Assembly: GCA_902806565.1 (NCBI GenBank) | Contig: CADCXA010000037.1 | Span: 992,001 to 1,056,000 of the forward strand | DNA from: Hypoxylon rubiginosum | Taxonomy: Eukaryota > Ascomycota > Sordariomycetes > Xylariales > Hypoxylaceae | Length of the DNA: 64,000 bases | Direction of reading: 5' to 3' | Shown here: positions 49,994 through 62,383 of the stretch, piece after piece | How the letters are laid out: each line of letters opens with the position of its first letter | Position numbering within the stretch: position 1 is the stretch's first letter | Notes under the pieces: generated by a model | The model's input: the letters and a program-made list of their open reading frames with translations, nothing else | Database searches by the model: none | Told to the model about the DNA's origin: nothing | Position numbers and translations under genes: made by a program

Positions 49994-51141
49994 GGCTTCG
50001 AGGGTTGTTACGAGGAACGGAAACGGCTAAAAAGAGAGATTAAATGAAACAAAGCTGATGAAAGTGAATCGTGTTATTGAGAGACGGCGAAGAGGATGGA
50101 GGAGATTCAACGGGGAAATGTATCGGAAAGCTCTGCCACCTGTTGAGTCAAGACTAACTCCGAAGTTGAAGATGGAACTTTGGATGAGGCTGATGACGAC
50201 GGTACTAAAGTGGAGCATTGGCGCTAGCATATGCTGATTCATCAGATTTCTCTACTTCCCATTCTCACGTGACTTACCCCTGATCTGTGCTTTATATGCT
50301 AGGTACATACATGTATGTAGGGGTAAATACATTTACGCATACATCCTTCTTGACAAACACAAGCAGGAGCACAAGAATCATTATGAAATTCTGAATGAAG
50401 TCTCGTATTAAAGGCTACAGTCTCCAGCAATGATTTCTGATAGACCAGTCCCTATGTAATGTATCCTCATGCTATTGTGTCTCGAAGTGTGACCGAGTAC
50501 GATGTGCTACCACCAACGCCCGTAAAACTCACCGCTGGAGCCATCCTAAACGCCTGTTATCATGGTTGGCAGCCGGAATTCTCACTTCAATTCTATAGAC
50601 TACCCCATTGAGAATGCTACGCCATTCGCAAATATAACCATCACCGCCACATGCTTCCTTAGTCGACTGTACAATTACGCCTTGGTCGCTTTCTCATTTC
50701 CATCTGCGCACCGAAACCAGTACGGCCGCCAGCTTTTGGTCCCATTGATATCCGAGGAAGGCGAGTGGCGAGTGGCTAGACGCGGCGAATAAAAGTAGGC
50801 GTAAGGTATTAGTACAAAGTACAAGACTGGCGTGTTAAATCACAGAGTGAATTAAAAAAATAAAAAAAGGGGTGCTGTTGTCGAGGATCGTGATCTGAGT
50901 TCTGGCAAGGAGAGAATTTCCAAACCCCGATTAATGGACGAGAACCCAACCTCTGGAATATGTATAATCGGAAGCAGTTATGTGTGGTGCCGTTGCAAAA
51001 ATAGAAGAAAACGAGATTTCTGCTGCAAGTGCTGACGATGCTGATTCGCACCAGATTTGACCCCTTTGAACGCCATCCTTTTGCTGTCTATTAAGTAATT
51101 GTCGTACAATGTCTGTCATCGCTGGTCGTTCAACATTCGTG
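49994..51141. other. VPS68 upstream / KNR4-like downstream region
   Basis: Holds the VPS68 promoter and the 3' UTR of the KNR4-like gene. Short frames here lack recognisable content. No repeat or RNA gene is supported. Confidence 0.45.
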
Positions 51142-52833
51142 TCAGATCTCAATGGTCTTCATTCCTTCTTCCAACTCTTGGTTACTGCTGCCATTTGCAG
51201 CAATTTTTAGTGGCGTAGGCTCCTTGCCTTTGGCTTCCACTACCGACGGAAATTTACCAGCTTGCGTCACCTCATCGCTCGGCCGGGGGGTTTCCACTTC
51301 CACAAGCTTGGGTTGCTTAACACCGTTGGTGCTGAGTTTCGGCTCTGGAAGCGACGACTCCTCGGTGACTCGAGCAAGTGGGCTCGCCTTTCCAAACCCG
51401 GGGCGATTTGGACTTCCTAGAGGAGATGGGCTGCTGAGCCGTTGCAACGTGCGACCACGAGGCTCTCCATTGGCGTCTATAGGGCTGGCATAAGGCGAGC
51501 CTCCGGGAGAAGTGGCACCACCAAGAACGGCCGACTTGCGCTTTGCGATGACTTTGGCGCTACGACCGTGCTTCTGATCCATTCTCCACCTCAAGATGTC
51601 GAAGTAGGGTGGCTCAACGCGAGTCGTCTTAAACTCTCGCAGCTTGAGCTCGTTCGTGTCCTCATCAACAAACCATTTGGAGCTGTTCAGATCGTCTGCA
51701 ACCAGAGCGAGGAAAGCCGCCCAAGACTTGGCAACAACATACTTGGTGTCATAATCTCGGCCGAAGAGGATGATTTGACCCCAGGTGCCTGTCGGACCAG
51801 GAGCGAGATCTACAGCGAGGTTGTTCCCGCCCCAGTCTCGTACGAGAGGAATCCAACCGGGGTGAGCATAAGCCCGCTGAACGGCTCCTTGGGGAATAGA
51901 ATCTTGACGAGACTGAAGTTCCTGTCTCCACGATTCCTTTTGAGAGCCGGGAGAACCGGGTGCAGACTTGGAAGACGATGCCTGATTGCTACCCCCAAAA
52001 GCCTTTAGAGGAATGGCAGGCTTTACAACAGTTGTCTCAAGTAGGTATTGCTGGTTTACTTTCCGCCATTGATCCCATTCTTGAACAATCTCTTCGCAGT
52101 CGAGAAGCATTGAGCCGAAAATTATCCCCGTAGGAATACCACCACGTTCCTGCCCATCGTGGAACGTCAGGGAGTCTCTAACATCCTGAGGTAATGAGCA
52201 ATCCAATTGGTGCTCTAATTCGTTGAGGTCGTTATCTGTGCAGCCTTCGCATAGCTGATCGAATAACTCGGGGTAGTTTTCCTCTGCCCATCTATCTATC
52301 CGCTTCCAAGAATGGCCAACAGGAGGCGCTGGTGGAGCGCCATCCGCAAACGACTGCATTGGAATCTCTCCAGGGCTACTAACCGTTTCAAAACCATCAT
52401 CTGCAGGCTGTCGCTGGGCGTTGAGTGACCTCAAACCAGGGGAGTACGGGCCATTGGAGCCAGGAGACAGGGGCGACGTTGAAGGCATTCCGGCACCCAT
52501 ATAAGCCGTGCTATCAATACCACCAGATAACCGACCAAGTTCGTCGACGTAGGGAGATGTGATATCGGCTCGGGATTCTGATGCCGTTGCAACGGATGTG
52601 AGAGTATTTTGTCTATTGAGAGGTACATGGCGGCCAGTTCGGTAGGGAGAATCGTAGGTCGAGTCTATGCAAGAGGTTAGCAGTTGCTATAGCTGCCGAA
52701 TATCAGTAGTTGCACTCACGTCGATCATAGCTGGTCATGGTGTGCCAGAAAGAGCGAAAGGCTGATCCTAACCTAGACATACACCGTTAGCAAGCCTGTG
52801 ATGGTACTAGGCGTGAGACCCGACTTACGACAT
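51142..52833 (-). CDS. gs-1: KNR4/SMI1-family cell-wall regulator (Neurospora gs-1-like)
   Basis: A cytosolic hub protein of the Smi1/Knr4 family that promotes 1,3-beta-glucan synthesis and cell-wall-integrity signalling; the Neurospora member is gs-1. The CDS is complement(join(51142..52664,52720..52772,52829..52833)), 526 residues. The first coding exon would be 5 nt (ATGTC), joined through a 56-nt intron to the second exon encoding LGSAFRSFWHTMTSYDR. If that exon is not used, translation would begin at the internal Met 15 of this model. The Smi1/Knr4 domain covers about 139-365 (SWKRIDRWAEENYPELFDQL, DLNELEHQL, VRDSLTFHDGQ, HPGWIPLVRDWGGNNLAVDL, GQIILFGRDYDTKYVVAKSW). The flanking N- and C-terminal regions are Ser/Pro-rich and probably disordered, with many SP sites suited to kinase control. 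All introns are GT..AG. Confidence 0.92.
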
Positions 52834-53904
52834 CTTGAAGGACTGGGTAGATGTTCTTTACTAAAATTCCTCCGTGGTGGACAGTGATAGTGATGCTCAA
52901 GGACAGACTGGTCCAGAGCAGAGACTTGAGCGAATAGGGATGTAGATTATCTTCAAATTATGCGGTTGCGTAACCGTATCGGTGGTATACGAGTACAGGA
53001 AAGATCGACGATGGGGCCGAGACGCGCTCCCGAGAAAAAGGATGGTTGCGTAGGGCTGATTACCTAGAAGACGGGCTGGTTTCCCAAGAAGAGAGCGGGA
53101 GTTGCTGCAATGAAGGTGCGCTCGTCTCGTGGACGTTGGAAGAGATTGTTGGAATGACAGAGACAAGTTCCCTTTTTTTCCTTTATCGCGGAAAGGAGAC
53201 GGACGGGACGGCTTGGTATCCTATGTGGAGAAACGGGCGGGTACTGGGCTTTTTTCTCGTTGAAACGTCAATGGCTTTGTTACTTCATTTCCAACTCCCC
53301 CTTTTTTTTTTTTTCTCTCCCTAAAATTGGTTGGTACTGTGGAATAAGACGAAACGAAAGAAAATCGAAGCTGGTGATGCCGCAGATTTCGATGCTTGCT
53401 CGATCTTGTTCCGAGTGACCTGTAATATCTATCTTCCCGATCCTGAATTACTAGTGTGTTGGGTGTCCGTTGATTAGCAAGGGGGTGGATTATGTTCTAA
53501 AACGAGTGTGATGTTGGCGTGTTCTGCGTTGGCGATTTAGGACTAATCACTAAGGGCGTCGCGGTCGCAGCTGTTGCAGTCGCAGCTGTCGCAGTCTCGT
53601 GGTGGACGAAGAATTGAAAAAAACGAACGAAATTGGTTTGTAGATGAATGGGGGGCAAGAGGATGATTTTGTTTTGCCCCCTTCAATACCCTTTTTTTTT
53701 GTTTTGCGATGGAGTTGGGCTTAGAAACTTGGGAGCCGGGGATGGGAGGTTGGAACTTGGAAGGGGGCTCGTCCAATGTTGAATTTCAAGGGAATTGTCA
53801 GTGCAAGTTGCGCTAGCTGGCTAGGTGGGTGACGCGCTCGTTATGGGCTGTATGGTTATGCTAATATACCGGTACCTAAGGTACCCGCATGCTTGTTATT
53901 TCGT

Positions 53905-53942
53905 ACTGTGCTACTGTGCTACTGTGCTACACTGTGCTACAC
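53905..53942. repeat. 8-bp minisatellite GTGCTACT
   Basis: Four or more tandem, slightly imperfect copies of CTACTGTG in non-coding DNA. Confidence 0.85.
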
Positions 53943-54646
53943 CTACACATTATAGCCTATGGCACGGTGCGAGCTCGTACAAATAAGAGCGCGCCTAACC
54001 ATATTTAGATTAACCTCACAATCCTGAATTTTACATGTTAGGTATATGCATGTACCTGTACATGTACGTATACGTCTGTATGTGCAAATTAGGTGGTATC
54101 TAAAAATTAACTGACCTGGAAATGATGCAAAACCAGTCCAATTCATCCTGATTCGGAACTTACAGCTTAAATTTCCGTCCTGGTTGCTTGTCATTAAGTA
54201 GTGATAGTGACAATCGGCACTTTTAAGATCTCGGTAGCTATAAATATAACAACAGCAACAATAACCAAAAAGAGGCTCTTACTATTGGAGCTTCTTTGAT
54301 GCTACCTAACAGTCTGCCTAAACGTTACCTACATAGTTCTCTCTACATACATAAATAAATCACCTATGTGCTAGGGCCTTCTGGCTCTAGACTATGGGGC
54401 TGTCTCATCTCGACTCATTTAGGATAAGTTTCACCAAGGAGAATGCGGAATGGGGAATTAGTAGTGACATATGGAAGTATACCTATAACGAAGCATCGAA
54501 GCATAAGGTGGTAATTTACCTAATAATTCGGGTCCTATACTACGTCATTCATCATCATAACAGCTTATTTCCCTTCCTCTTCTATGGACTCGTCTTTTAT
54601 CCAACCCTCTCGCTATTCTGATATGTATATTGCTCGACTTCTGACT

Positions 54647-54691
54647 ATGTATGTATACTAAATGTATGTATACTAAATGTATGTATACTAA
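54647..54691. repeat. 15-bp tandem repeat, three exact copies
   Basis: The unit ATGTATGTATACTAA occurs three times in perfect tandem. The unit contains TACTAA, a branch-point-like word, but no intron is evident. Confidence 0.9.
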
Positions 54692-56554
54692 ATGTCATCA
54701 GCCTTGAATAAGCAGCTATTTAAAATAAAATAAAAACTCCTGGTTAGGATTCGATTGCTTGTATGTCATAGTACATCTACATCTGCATCGTGGCAACGTT
54801 GCTCCCTATTCTCTTCTTCCTTCCTATTGGGTCGCTGAGGATTTTGTTTCCTCTTCCCCTTCTTCTCGCCTGCTGACTTGGCCAATCAGATGTTGTCGTT
54901 TCGCGTCAGAGGTTCCTCGAACGCCACATGGAAGAAACGCCAGGGGCCGTCGTTTGTTTGGCCACCTCCAACCTCATCGTCCAAGGGTCTTCGGCGGGTG
55001 TCTAAGCCTTGAAGACCGATGCATTCTAGCACAATGATTGCAACCGAAACGCCACCGAAGATTCGGCGCCTGGGCCGTGCAGCTAAATAAAGCTTGTAAT
55101 TTTGACGCATATGCGCCTGTTGGATGCGTTGCGATCGATTCCCCCTGATCACCCCCTGACGAAGCTATTTGTGTAACTCTACACATATGTAGTTCTTAAT
55201 ACGTTATGTACATGTAGGTAGCGGTTGACTACAGAGTTGCCTACAAGTTACATCCGTCCCATCTAGCATTTCTACCTACATAACATGTAGGTAACAACTT
55301 GGGACGATTATCATCTGATGAATGCCACAACAAGCTCTACCGGCAGAATTCAGACGGTCTCGAAGAACAGCAGAGTTTCCAAGACTTGCAATCTAGCGGA
55401 ACCTTCCAAACATCAACGGCGAAAGGGGTCTTTAACTTCTCCGAATACGCGCGCACCGCCACATCGGGAGGAGGTGCCAAGCCTTTGGTATGTCCACCAG
55501 TGTCGATCCTTGGCCATCCGTAGCCAGTGAAAACCGACGATGAGCTTTCGGGGAACACCTGCACCTCTCGGTATTAGCGACAACCGCGTGAGAGATCTGG
55601 CGATACGCTACGCATACTCTTGTCAGCTGCCAAGGTAAGAATCTCTCACCTTCGTACAGTAGTAAAATAGAAAGTACGCGATTGACTTGATATTGACTTG
55701 ATGCTCCCCTTGTCGAAGCATCGTTCAATATTCCGCCACCCAGCCCGTATCTGGCAATGTACGTGCTTAGGTGCCTGTGGTTAAAAGCGGGATGTGCCGC
55801 TAGATACGCAGACGACAACATCGCAAAGTTTCCGAGTTTCCCTAGTTTGATGGATGTGGTGGTCATTTTTTTAAATCTCGCCCGAAACCGACGTCCGTAG
55901 CAAGCCTCTTTTATTGCTACCGCTACCGCTACTCAAACGTATCACGTTTGCATATTCTAGCTAGCAGACCAGAACTTCATGTACAATCTTATCCTAGCAT
56001 AAAGAAACTTGTGCGCTACGAGGGCGACTGCGAGAGTAATCCTTCTTTTGCAAGTAAAATCGCGCGTCTGTGTTGGTAAGATTAGAAGACGACAAAGAGG
56101 TATTACGCGTCTCGGATAAGACTACAATGAGCAACGTTTCCGGCTTGCTCCTTGTGTCACCATCGCCCGGTTAAAATATCCTTACACGTCCTCGGTCTTG
56201 CGTGTTACAACCCTTGGATTCCTCGCAGTGGGATGAGCATATGCAGAGGCAATTAGAGGGAACTATACCTGCTGTAAGCACAATCACAACGATGCCTATC
56301 ACAACTCTTAATAGGCCGAGGGTTGGGTAGCCTAGTATTAAACAAAAGCGGTAGGCTATTGGGGTTAGGTATTTTGAAATGGTCTAGAACTTCATTTCAG
56401 GGGAACACATCAACCATATCAACCAAGTGCCGAGCCTTCACAGAAGGTCGACCAATTCGTATGCAAGCGTCAAAATCGTAATTATACACGTAATCCCGTG
56501 AACAGTGGCTGAGTTGTGGTACTCTTCGGGTGTAACACAATATACAAACACCTC

Positions 56555-59500
56555 CTAACTCTGCCACATGTACTCGCTCAAGGCCAGCACCTTCTCACCC
56601 ATCTGCCTCTTTGCAGCGGCTGCAACGCCCCTCTCCGGGTCTGCTAGCTGCTCGCTGTAGCACAGTTCAACGAGAGCCTTAAGCTCGTCGTATGTAAACT
56701 TTTCCGCATCCGGTAGGGGACTACTACCCTCCTCGGCCTCGTGCTCCTTGTCGTGCTTAGCCTTTTCGACGATGCGGTCGGGTCCTTCCTGGAACAGACT
56801 ATAGTAATTGGCCGCGCGCGTGAGATCTACGCCGGACTCAATGTTCTTGAGGTTCTGCTGTAGCACGAGGATGTTGAGCTGCATGCGCTCGCAACCGCGT
56901 ATGTTCATGGGCTGTGTGGCGAGCGCGTTAGACACGAGGTACGAGTTGATAAGGAGGCCTAAGCCCGTCCGCACGAACGCGGTCTCCCTGTCGCGTAGGA
57001 AGCGCACAATTGTCTCGTCGTATGCGACTAGTTCGGAGTTGAGCGATAGAATCTGAGGATCCGGCTCCTTGATTTCTTGATCGCCAAGGACGTACGGCGC
57101 CGTCTTGGGCGAGAGCGCCACACCCAGAGACTGGATGATGCGGGACCGAATTTCCATATGTAGCGTAAGAAGCACGCTGCCAGCAAAATCCTCATATGAC
57201 GACAAGATATTGTCAAACGATCTACACAACTGTTAATATTTGATAAACACAATGAATAGAGGTGATATAGCTCAAGCTCGAGCTCGAGGTACTTACTGAA
57301 CGGTTTCCTGTGTCATCGGTAGGTATACAGGACCTTGTTGCTCGCCGTTGGCCTTATTGGGATCATTTAGAAGAGTCCAGCGACGGTTTTGATTCTTTGG
57401 CAGAGTGGGCTGGGAAGAGTCCGTATCGAAACGGGTGATATGCCGTAGGCCGGCAACCCTGACCGAAAGCCATTTCATGCTAGTATACAAGAGACAGAGG
57501 GATGAAACGACGTCGCGGTCCTGAATGATATCATTCGGCTCGAGAGTTCGTTCATTGGTTTGCATAATAAGCAGTCCGACTTCCTTCTCTATCAATTCAC
57601 GATCGAGATTGTCAGAAGTCCAAAGCTTTTTTATTGTCTCCTGTATATCACCATCTCCGATAGCTAGCTCTGCTGAGTATCGCAACGATTGTGGTGCCGT
57701 GGGGGCTTCTTGTGCTTTAGAAACCAACGACTTGAACCACGCAAAACATCTTTCGTAGTATCTCGTCATTTGAGAAATAATCAGAGCGCTCAGTGCTTGG
57801 TCGTGGGGAATAGTCCCGAGCATACGGCAAAAAGCAGTGACGACGGCGAAGAATGCGGTCGTCCCCTTGAAGACCGGACGGCGGGCTACCAAAGCCCAGT
57901 CAGGATCCTGCTGGAACGAGTCTGCTTCTCCGAAAACGTTATCGCTTAGCTTGCTGAGGGTCTCATCTAACTGTGGTTGGAAGACATTGACCAAGAAATT
58001 ATCAAGGAAAGACGTTAGGGTACTCGCAGCCAAGTCGGAACCCGGGGGTACGATGGCTTTCAATCGTTGCAGGAATACTAGGGTTGGGGGCAATAAGAGG
58101 CTCATATTGAAGACGCTTGGCTCTACGAGTGACTTGTAGGAGCCGGGCGCGTTTCTATTCTCGAAAGCTCCGGCATATGCGCTTTTCCTCGACTCCCTAC
58201 TAGCCGCAGATTTCTTGTCTGGGGCCTGTGTTTTCCGCGAACCAGACGTGAGGCCAGGAACCGCCGTACGTATGATGCCGTCGAGAGCTTCATATTCGGT
58301 CACCATCTCGACAGACTTGGGATCTGCTTCAGAGAACTTGAAAAGGTGTTCTCTCGAGGCATCCTTGCTACCATTGAGCATTGCACCTGGCCTTGGCGAA
58401 GAGTTGAATTGGTAGATGTCAGCGTCTGTTGTGACGTAGTTGTGTAGGAGCGAGCGGATTTCATTTTGATACAAATTCCACAGCTCCTTGAAGCTCCCAA
58501 GAAGGGAGCTATTGTTTCCGGCGCCCTCTCGTCTAATGAGAGCCTTGATAGCTTCGTGAAAGACTCTGTGGCCTTCGGCAATGGCTTCAAATTTACCATA
58601 CAAAGTCCAGAGGAGGTCGTAGATAACATCCGCCCGCATTTGCGTCTCTCTGTTGCCGTATATGTGAAGACCTTGGGCATTGCTGGAACCACCCCTTAAG
58701 GAACTTGGATGTCTTAGATCAACTTCATTTATCGTCTCGTTCACGATAGAGAACAGCTCAACCGGGAGACGTTGTTTCAACGTATCGACCACGCTCTCTA
58801 GTCGCCCAAGCTTGTTGAGGGACTCGACGACAAGGCTTATGTACCAAAAAGTGTCTGCTTCGGGGTTCTTAGCTGGGTCTTCGGCTACCGGGTGCTCAAG
58901 ATCCATCGTGTCCAAAACTAAATGAAACGGCGTCCACACGCCCGAGTCGTTGTAGTTTTCGCTGTAAGCCCCCTGGTTCTTGGCTAGGTTTTGCCATCGC
59001 TCCTGGCAGTAGGGCGATTTCAGGTACAGGTGCTCATGCAGCTCTTCGACCAAGATATCCATCAATGCAGTCTCCTGGTTAGCAAGGTAGCTCCTGAGGT
59101 CACTTAGGGCCCCGATATCGTCCAGCTCGGGTTTCCGCAGCTTCCTTAGGGCATTTTGGAGGACCTCGACAGCGGTCAAGAATCGCTTTTCGGATATCCT
59201 GGCCTCTAGCTGATCGGGCACCGTCCGCAAATCTTCCAGCTCGTTCAGGGTCTGCAGGACGTCATCGTACATCTGGGAAGTTTTATACAGCTTTTTGAGT
59301 TCGGGGTCTGTCGCGCAGAGGCTCGTCCGTGAGGCAACCAGAGAGTCCTTCAAGGTACGCACTCGCTTCTGTGAGGCTTGTATGCTCCCCTGGATCTTAT
59401 GGAAAGTACCGATAGAACTGTTGAAACCCTGGTGGTGTTCGTGGACGATATTCTTGAGGGAATCCTGTAGGTACTGATGTGTCTTCTTGAAGCCCCGATA

Positions 59501-59917
59501 TTCATTTGCGCGGCCGACGGAGCTGTTGTCCAATAGCTGGAGCGCGAGGGACACGGGTATGCTGTCATTCTGGATCATAGCAGGCCATTCGGTCTTGATG
59601 AGTTCGAGGACCTGGCTGATCTGCCTCTCGGCGTTCGTCTCGTTTGTGCGGCGTGATCTGGATGCAGGGGAGCTAAAGTCGGCGGTTCGGGATGATTCTG
59701 GGGGTGGTCTCCGGGGGTTCAGTCGCTGGGGAGGAGTTCCATAGCGATCGCTGGTGTAGCCATCGCCGTAAGGGTCGTAGTCTTCATCTTGTCTCGAAGC
59801 AGAGCCATAGCTGTTGCTGTTGCCGTTGCCGTTGCTGTTTCCGTTGCCGTTGCCGTTGCCGTTGCTGTTGCTGTTGCTGTTGCCATTGCGGTATGAACCG
59901 CCATATCGGTTGGACAT
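56555..59917 (-). CDS. sec8: Exocyst complex component SEC8
   Basis: SEC8 (EXOC4) is a rod-like helical subunit of the exocyst, which tethers secretory vesicles at growth sites such as the hyphal tip. The CDS is complement(join(56555..57221,57297..59917)), 1095 residues. The single 75-nt intron (GTAAGT..TGTAG) splits a Gln codon; the large exon alone would end falsely at a TAA inside the donor. The Sec8 N-terminal domain is clear at about 105-245 (QVLELIKTEWPAMIQ, FKKTHQYLQDSLKNIVHEHHQGFNSS, IQASQKRVRTLKDSL), followed by the long helical body and the C-terminal DPERGVAAAAKRQMGEKVL. Ahead of it lie ~100 disordered residues starting with an Asn/Gly/Ser repeat (about 11-36). The start ATG at 59917 is the first in frame. 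Confidence 0.96.
59811..59889 (-). repeat. Hexanucleotide array encoding Asn-Gly/Asn-Ser repeat in SEC8
   Basis: Tandem GGCAAC/AGCAAC units on the coding strand encode about 25 residues of alternating Asn with Gly or Ser at the SEC8 N-terminus. Six-base units preserve the frame. Confidence 0.9.
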
Positions 59918-60664
59918 GGTCGCAGCGATGCATTCGGTAAGGTAGCAGCTAGGTTCAGGTCGAGTCGCGGAAGCTATAGCATCGAGTCCAGCAACGTACT
60001 CTTGGAGCGTCGTAGTTTGGTTTACCTCCTCTTTACTTCTTCCTTTTTCCCTCGTGTCCTAGGGAGTGGGTGTGTGCCTACCTACGTAGGTAGGTATTCG
60101 AGTGTGTCGTCTACTTTGTATTGATAAAGCACCAAGTCGTTCGTTACCATGTAGGTCATGTCGGTAGGTAATCGTTTGGTAATCGTTTCGCAAGCGTACT
60201 AAGATCAAGCCGCACTGGCCGCATTGGCCGCATTGATCCTTGTCTGTTTGTCTGACGGTTTGACAGATATGCACATATACGTATTATACACATACTCATA
60301 TATGTATGCATATGACATAAGTACATCGGATGCCCTTAAGCATTTCGCCTCCTTATTCTAAACCCCCTTTACCCTTTATAAACCCTTTAGGTCTGTTTGG
60401 CTAAACAACGTGGGTAATCAATTCCACTAAGTTCAAGAGAAAGTCTTGTAACTCTTGAGAGTGTCTAGATGACAATGCTTGCCCTTATAATTAACTAGTC
60501 ACTAAGGTCACATCCCCAACCGTCAATGCCATAGATCATTCGATTCGATCCCGAGGATGGCCAGCCATGTTAATTATGATGCGGAATCGGCTTTGGTTAT
60601 GTCCTTTGAACAGCCCGAAGGTCTTTTCTATATCATTATGTCGAGTCTTGACCGACTTGGAGCT
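59918..60664. other. SEC8 upstream region
   Basis: It holds the SEC8 promoter and the 3' UTR of the acid phosphatase. The perfect palindrome CCTACCTACGTAGGTAGG lies at about 60078-60095. No gene is seen. Confidence 0.45.
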
Positions 60665-62383
60665 TCACACGGCGAGCTGACTGATCCAAGGCTTGCTAAG
60701 GTCTGTGAAGAAACTTGCCCCTTTCACCCTCGTCGGTGTGTCTGCGGTGACCGTAACATTGCAGTTCGTGATCCAGTCCCCTTCGGCAGTGTACTTCTCT
60801 GCAACGTACTTTGCGTAGTCGCTCAATTTGCATGACGACCCGGGACCGTTCCTACATAATGGAATGGGATAAACCGCATCGTTCAACCGAATGCGAACGT
60901 ACGTAGCATTAGTTGTGGCCCACCCTGCGGTGCTAAGCGATGCAGACTTCGATAAAACTGAAGTTGAATCGGTAGATTTGGGATATCCTGGAGAAGGGGT
61001 GCGCGTTTCGCCGCCATTTCTTGCAGTACAATTCAATCGTTCAAAAGCGATTGTGCCTCTCATCGATACATATCTCGAGCCTACCCAGAGCCTATTGTCG
61101 TCTTTCTCTGCGGCAGATAAGGGGGGTTGTCCGTCAAAAACACCGCTCGCAGTAACGAGTTCGGTTAATTGGCCGTCGTTTAAAAATGAAACGAGGAGTT
61201 TGGGTAATTCGAAGCTCGTTCCGTCAGCTTTCACGCCATTGGTAGGTTCGCTTTGCAATAAGCCAACGAGGGTATCCAAGAACGGCGTCAGCATCTTCTT
61301 GGGGAGATCTGTGCCCGGACCAATCCCATAGTAGTAGCGGAGATCGTTGGAGTATTCGTACTGCTTTAGCTCCTCGTCGGTAAACACATTGCACCAGGGT
61401 GAAAGTCGGCCAGTGATATGGCTCTCGAAACCACACAAATATGGTATTTGGTTCACGTCGCTAGCTGTCAGTGTTAGGTTTCCCTCGATCAACGCTTGCA
61501 GTCGCTCCTGGATAGGCGGAATCCAGATAGCATCCCAAATTGTCTTATGGTCTCCTCCCTCTAAGTCTTTGAAATTTGGGCACATATCCGAGGGAGCAAG
61601 TGTATCTCCAACGCTGGCTGGGAAGCCTTGAGACGTTACCGAGACGACACTACCATGCTGGGAAGCAGCAAACCCTAAGAAGCCATGGACAAACATGGAT
61701 GCTGTTTGAAGCACTCGAGTATAGTTATTGGCCCACACCAAGAACTCGTCCCCCTCGCGATATAGGTCTGGATATCTGCAGTAATCAGTCTTCATGTCAC
61801 CAGAAAGGACCGGCATAAGAAAGGAGCAACCTTGTTCGCAATGTGTATCCTAGATCATGGGACTCTTTCGCACCAGTGGGGTTTTCCATAGCAATCTGCG
61901 ACGCCGGGTTCGCAAGGACAGGCTTCCAGTCCGGTAAGAATGATAAACTCCCACGAGAAGTGTAAGTAGGAGCTCGGAACTAAAGCTGCTCAGTCGATAT
62001 TATGTATACTGCAAGCGCGTTGAGACTAACCCGTTCGTACATCGATACCCAGCCATTATAAGATCCTTGGTCTGGATATCTCGAACCATGCCTCGAGACG
62101 TAGGCAGCCCGGTCGACATAGCAATTGTCTGGAACATCGGTTGAGATGCCATGAACATTTGGACCTAGTCATAGGTTGGCGATGAGTGCGACTTGAAAGT
62201 AATCGGTGCTCACGGTATCTTACCGGCGTACCAGGGTCCATTAGCCCCTAACCATTGAAGAGGGTTCACCGCGCTCTCGCTAGAAGGAAAGTTGATATCC
62301 TGAAGTGGCGCGAGGTACTGCGATATAACAGCATGAGCTCCTCTCCCTGCTAAAGTAATTGTAACGACGCGTGATATGAGCAT
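60665..62383 (-). CDS. Secreted histidine acid phosphatase (clade-2 histidine phosphatase)
   Basis: A predicted secreted phosphomonoesterase of the histidine acid phosphatase/phytase family. The CDS is complement(join(60665..61775,61831..61979,62031..62164,62224..62383)), 517 residues. The catalytic RHGSRYP (phosphorylated His79) is at 78-84 in exon 2. Later family segments are GSLSFLPDWKPVLANPASQIA, LGYTLRTRYPDLY, VWANNYTRVLQTA and CGFESHI. The head MLISRVVTITLAGRGAHA could be a short signal peptide, and several N-x-S/T sites suit a secreted protein. The third intron is read through in frame if unspliced, so a shorter open frame beginning MPVLSGD is misleading. The exon 3 acceptor (TTTAG at 61980) was chosen because the nearer CAG leaves a stop. 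Where the family usually has a His-Asp proton-donor pair I read Asn347-Asp348 (SFLNDGQ). Acid phosphatase versus phytase cannot be decided here. Confidence 0.88.

Larger units (their letters stand above)
52834..56554. other. Intergenic region upstream of KNR4-like gene, downstream of SEC8
   Basis: The first kilobase should carry the KNR4-like promoter and leader and includes a T14 tract near 53300. An 8-bp array (GTGCTACT) lies at 53905-53942 and three exact 15-bp units at 54647-54691. Minus-strand frames at 55337-55866 look partly protein-like, with a possible GTGAGA donor and a CAG acceptor, but I could not make a convincing gene. Confidence 0.45.

Noticed and set aside
55337..55866. Two protein-like minus-strand frames with possible donor and acceptor
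   Set aside because: The available splice sites join the frames out of phase with the more protein-like reading, and neither piece matches a known family; not strong enough for a gene call.
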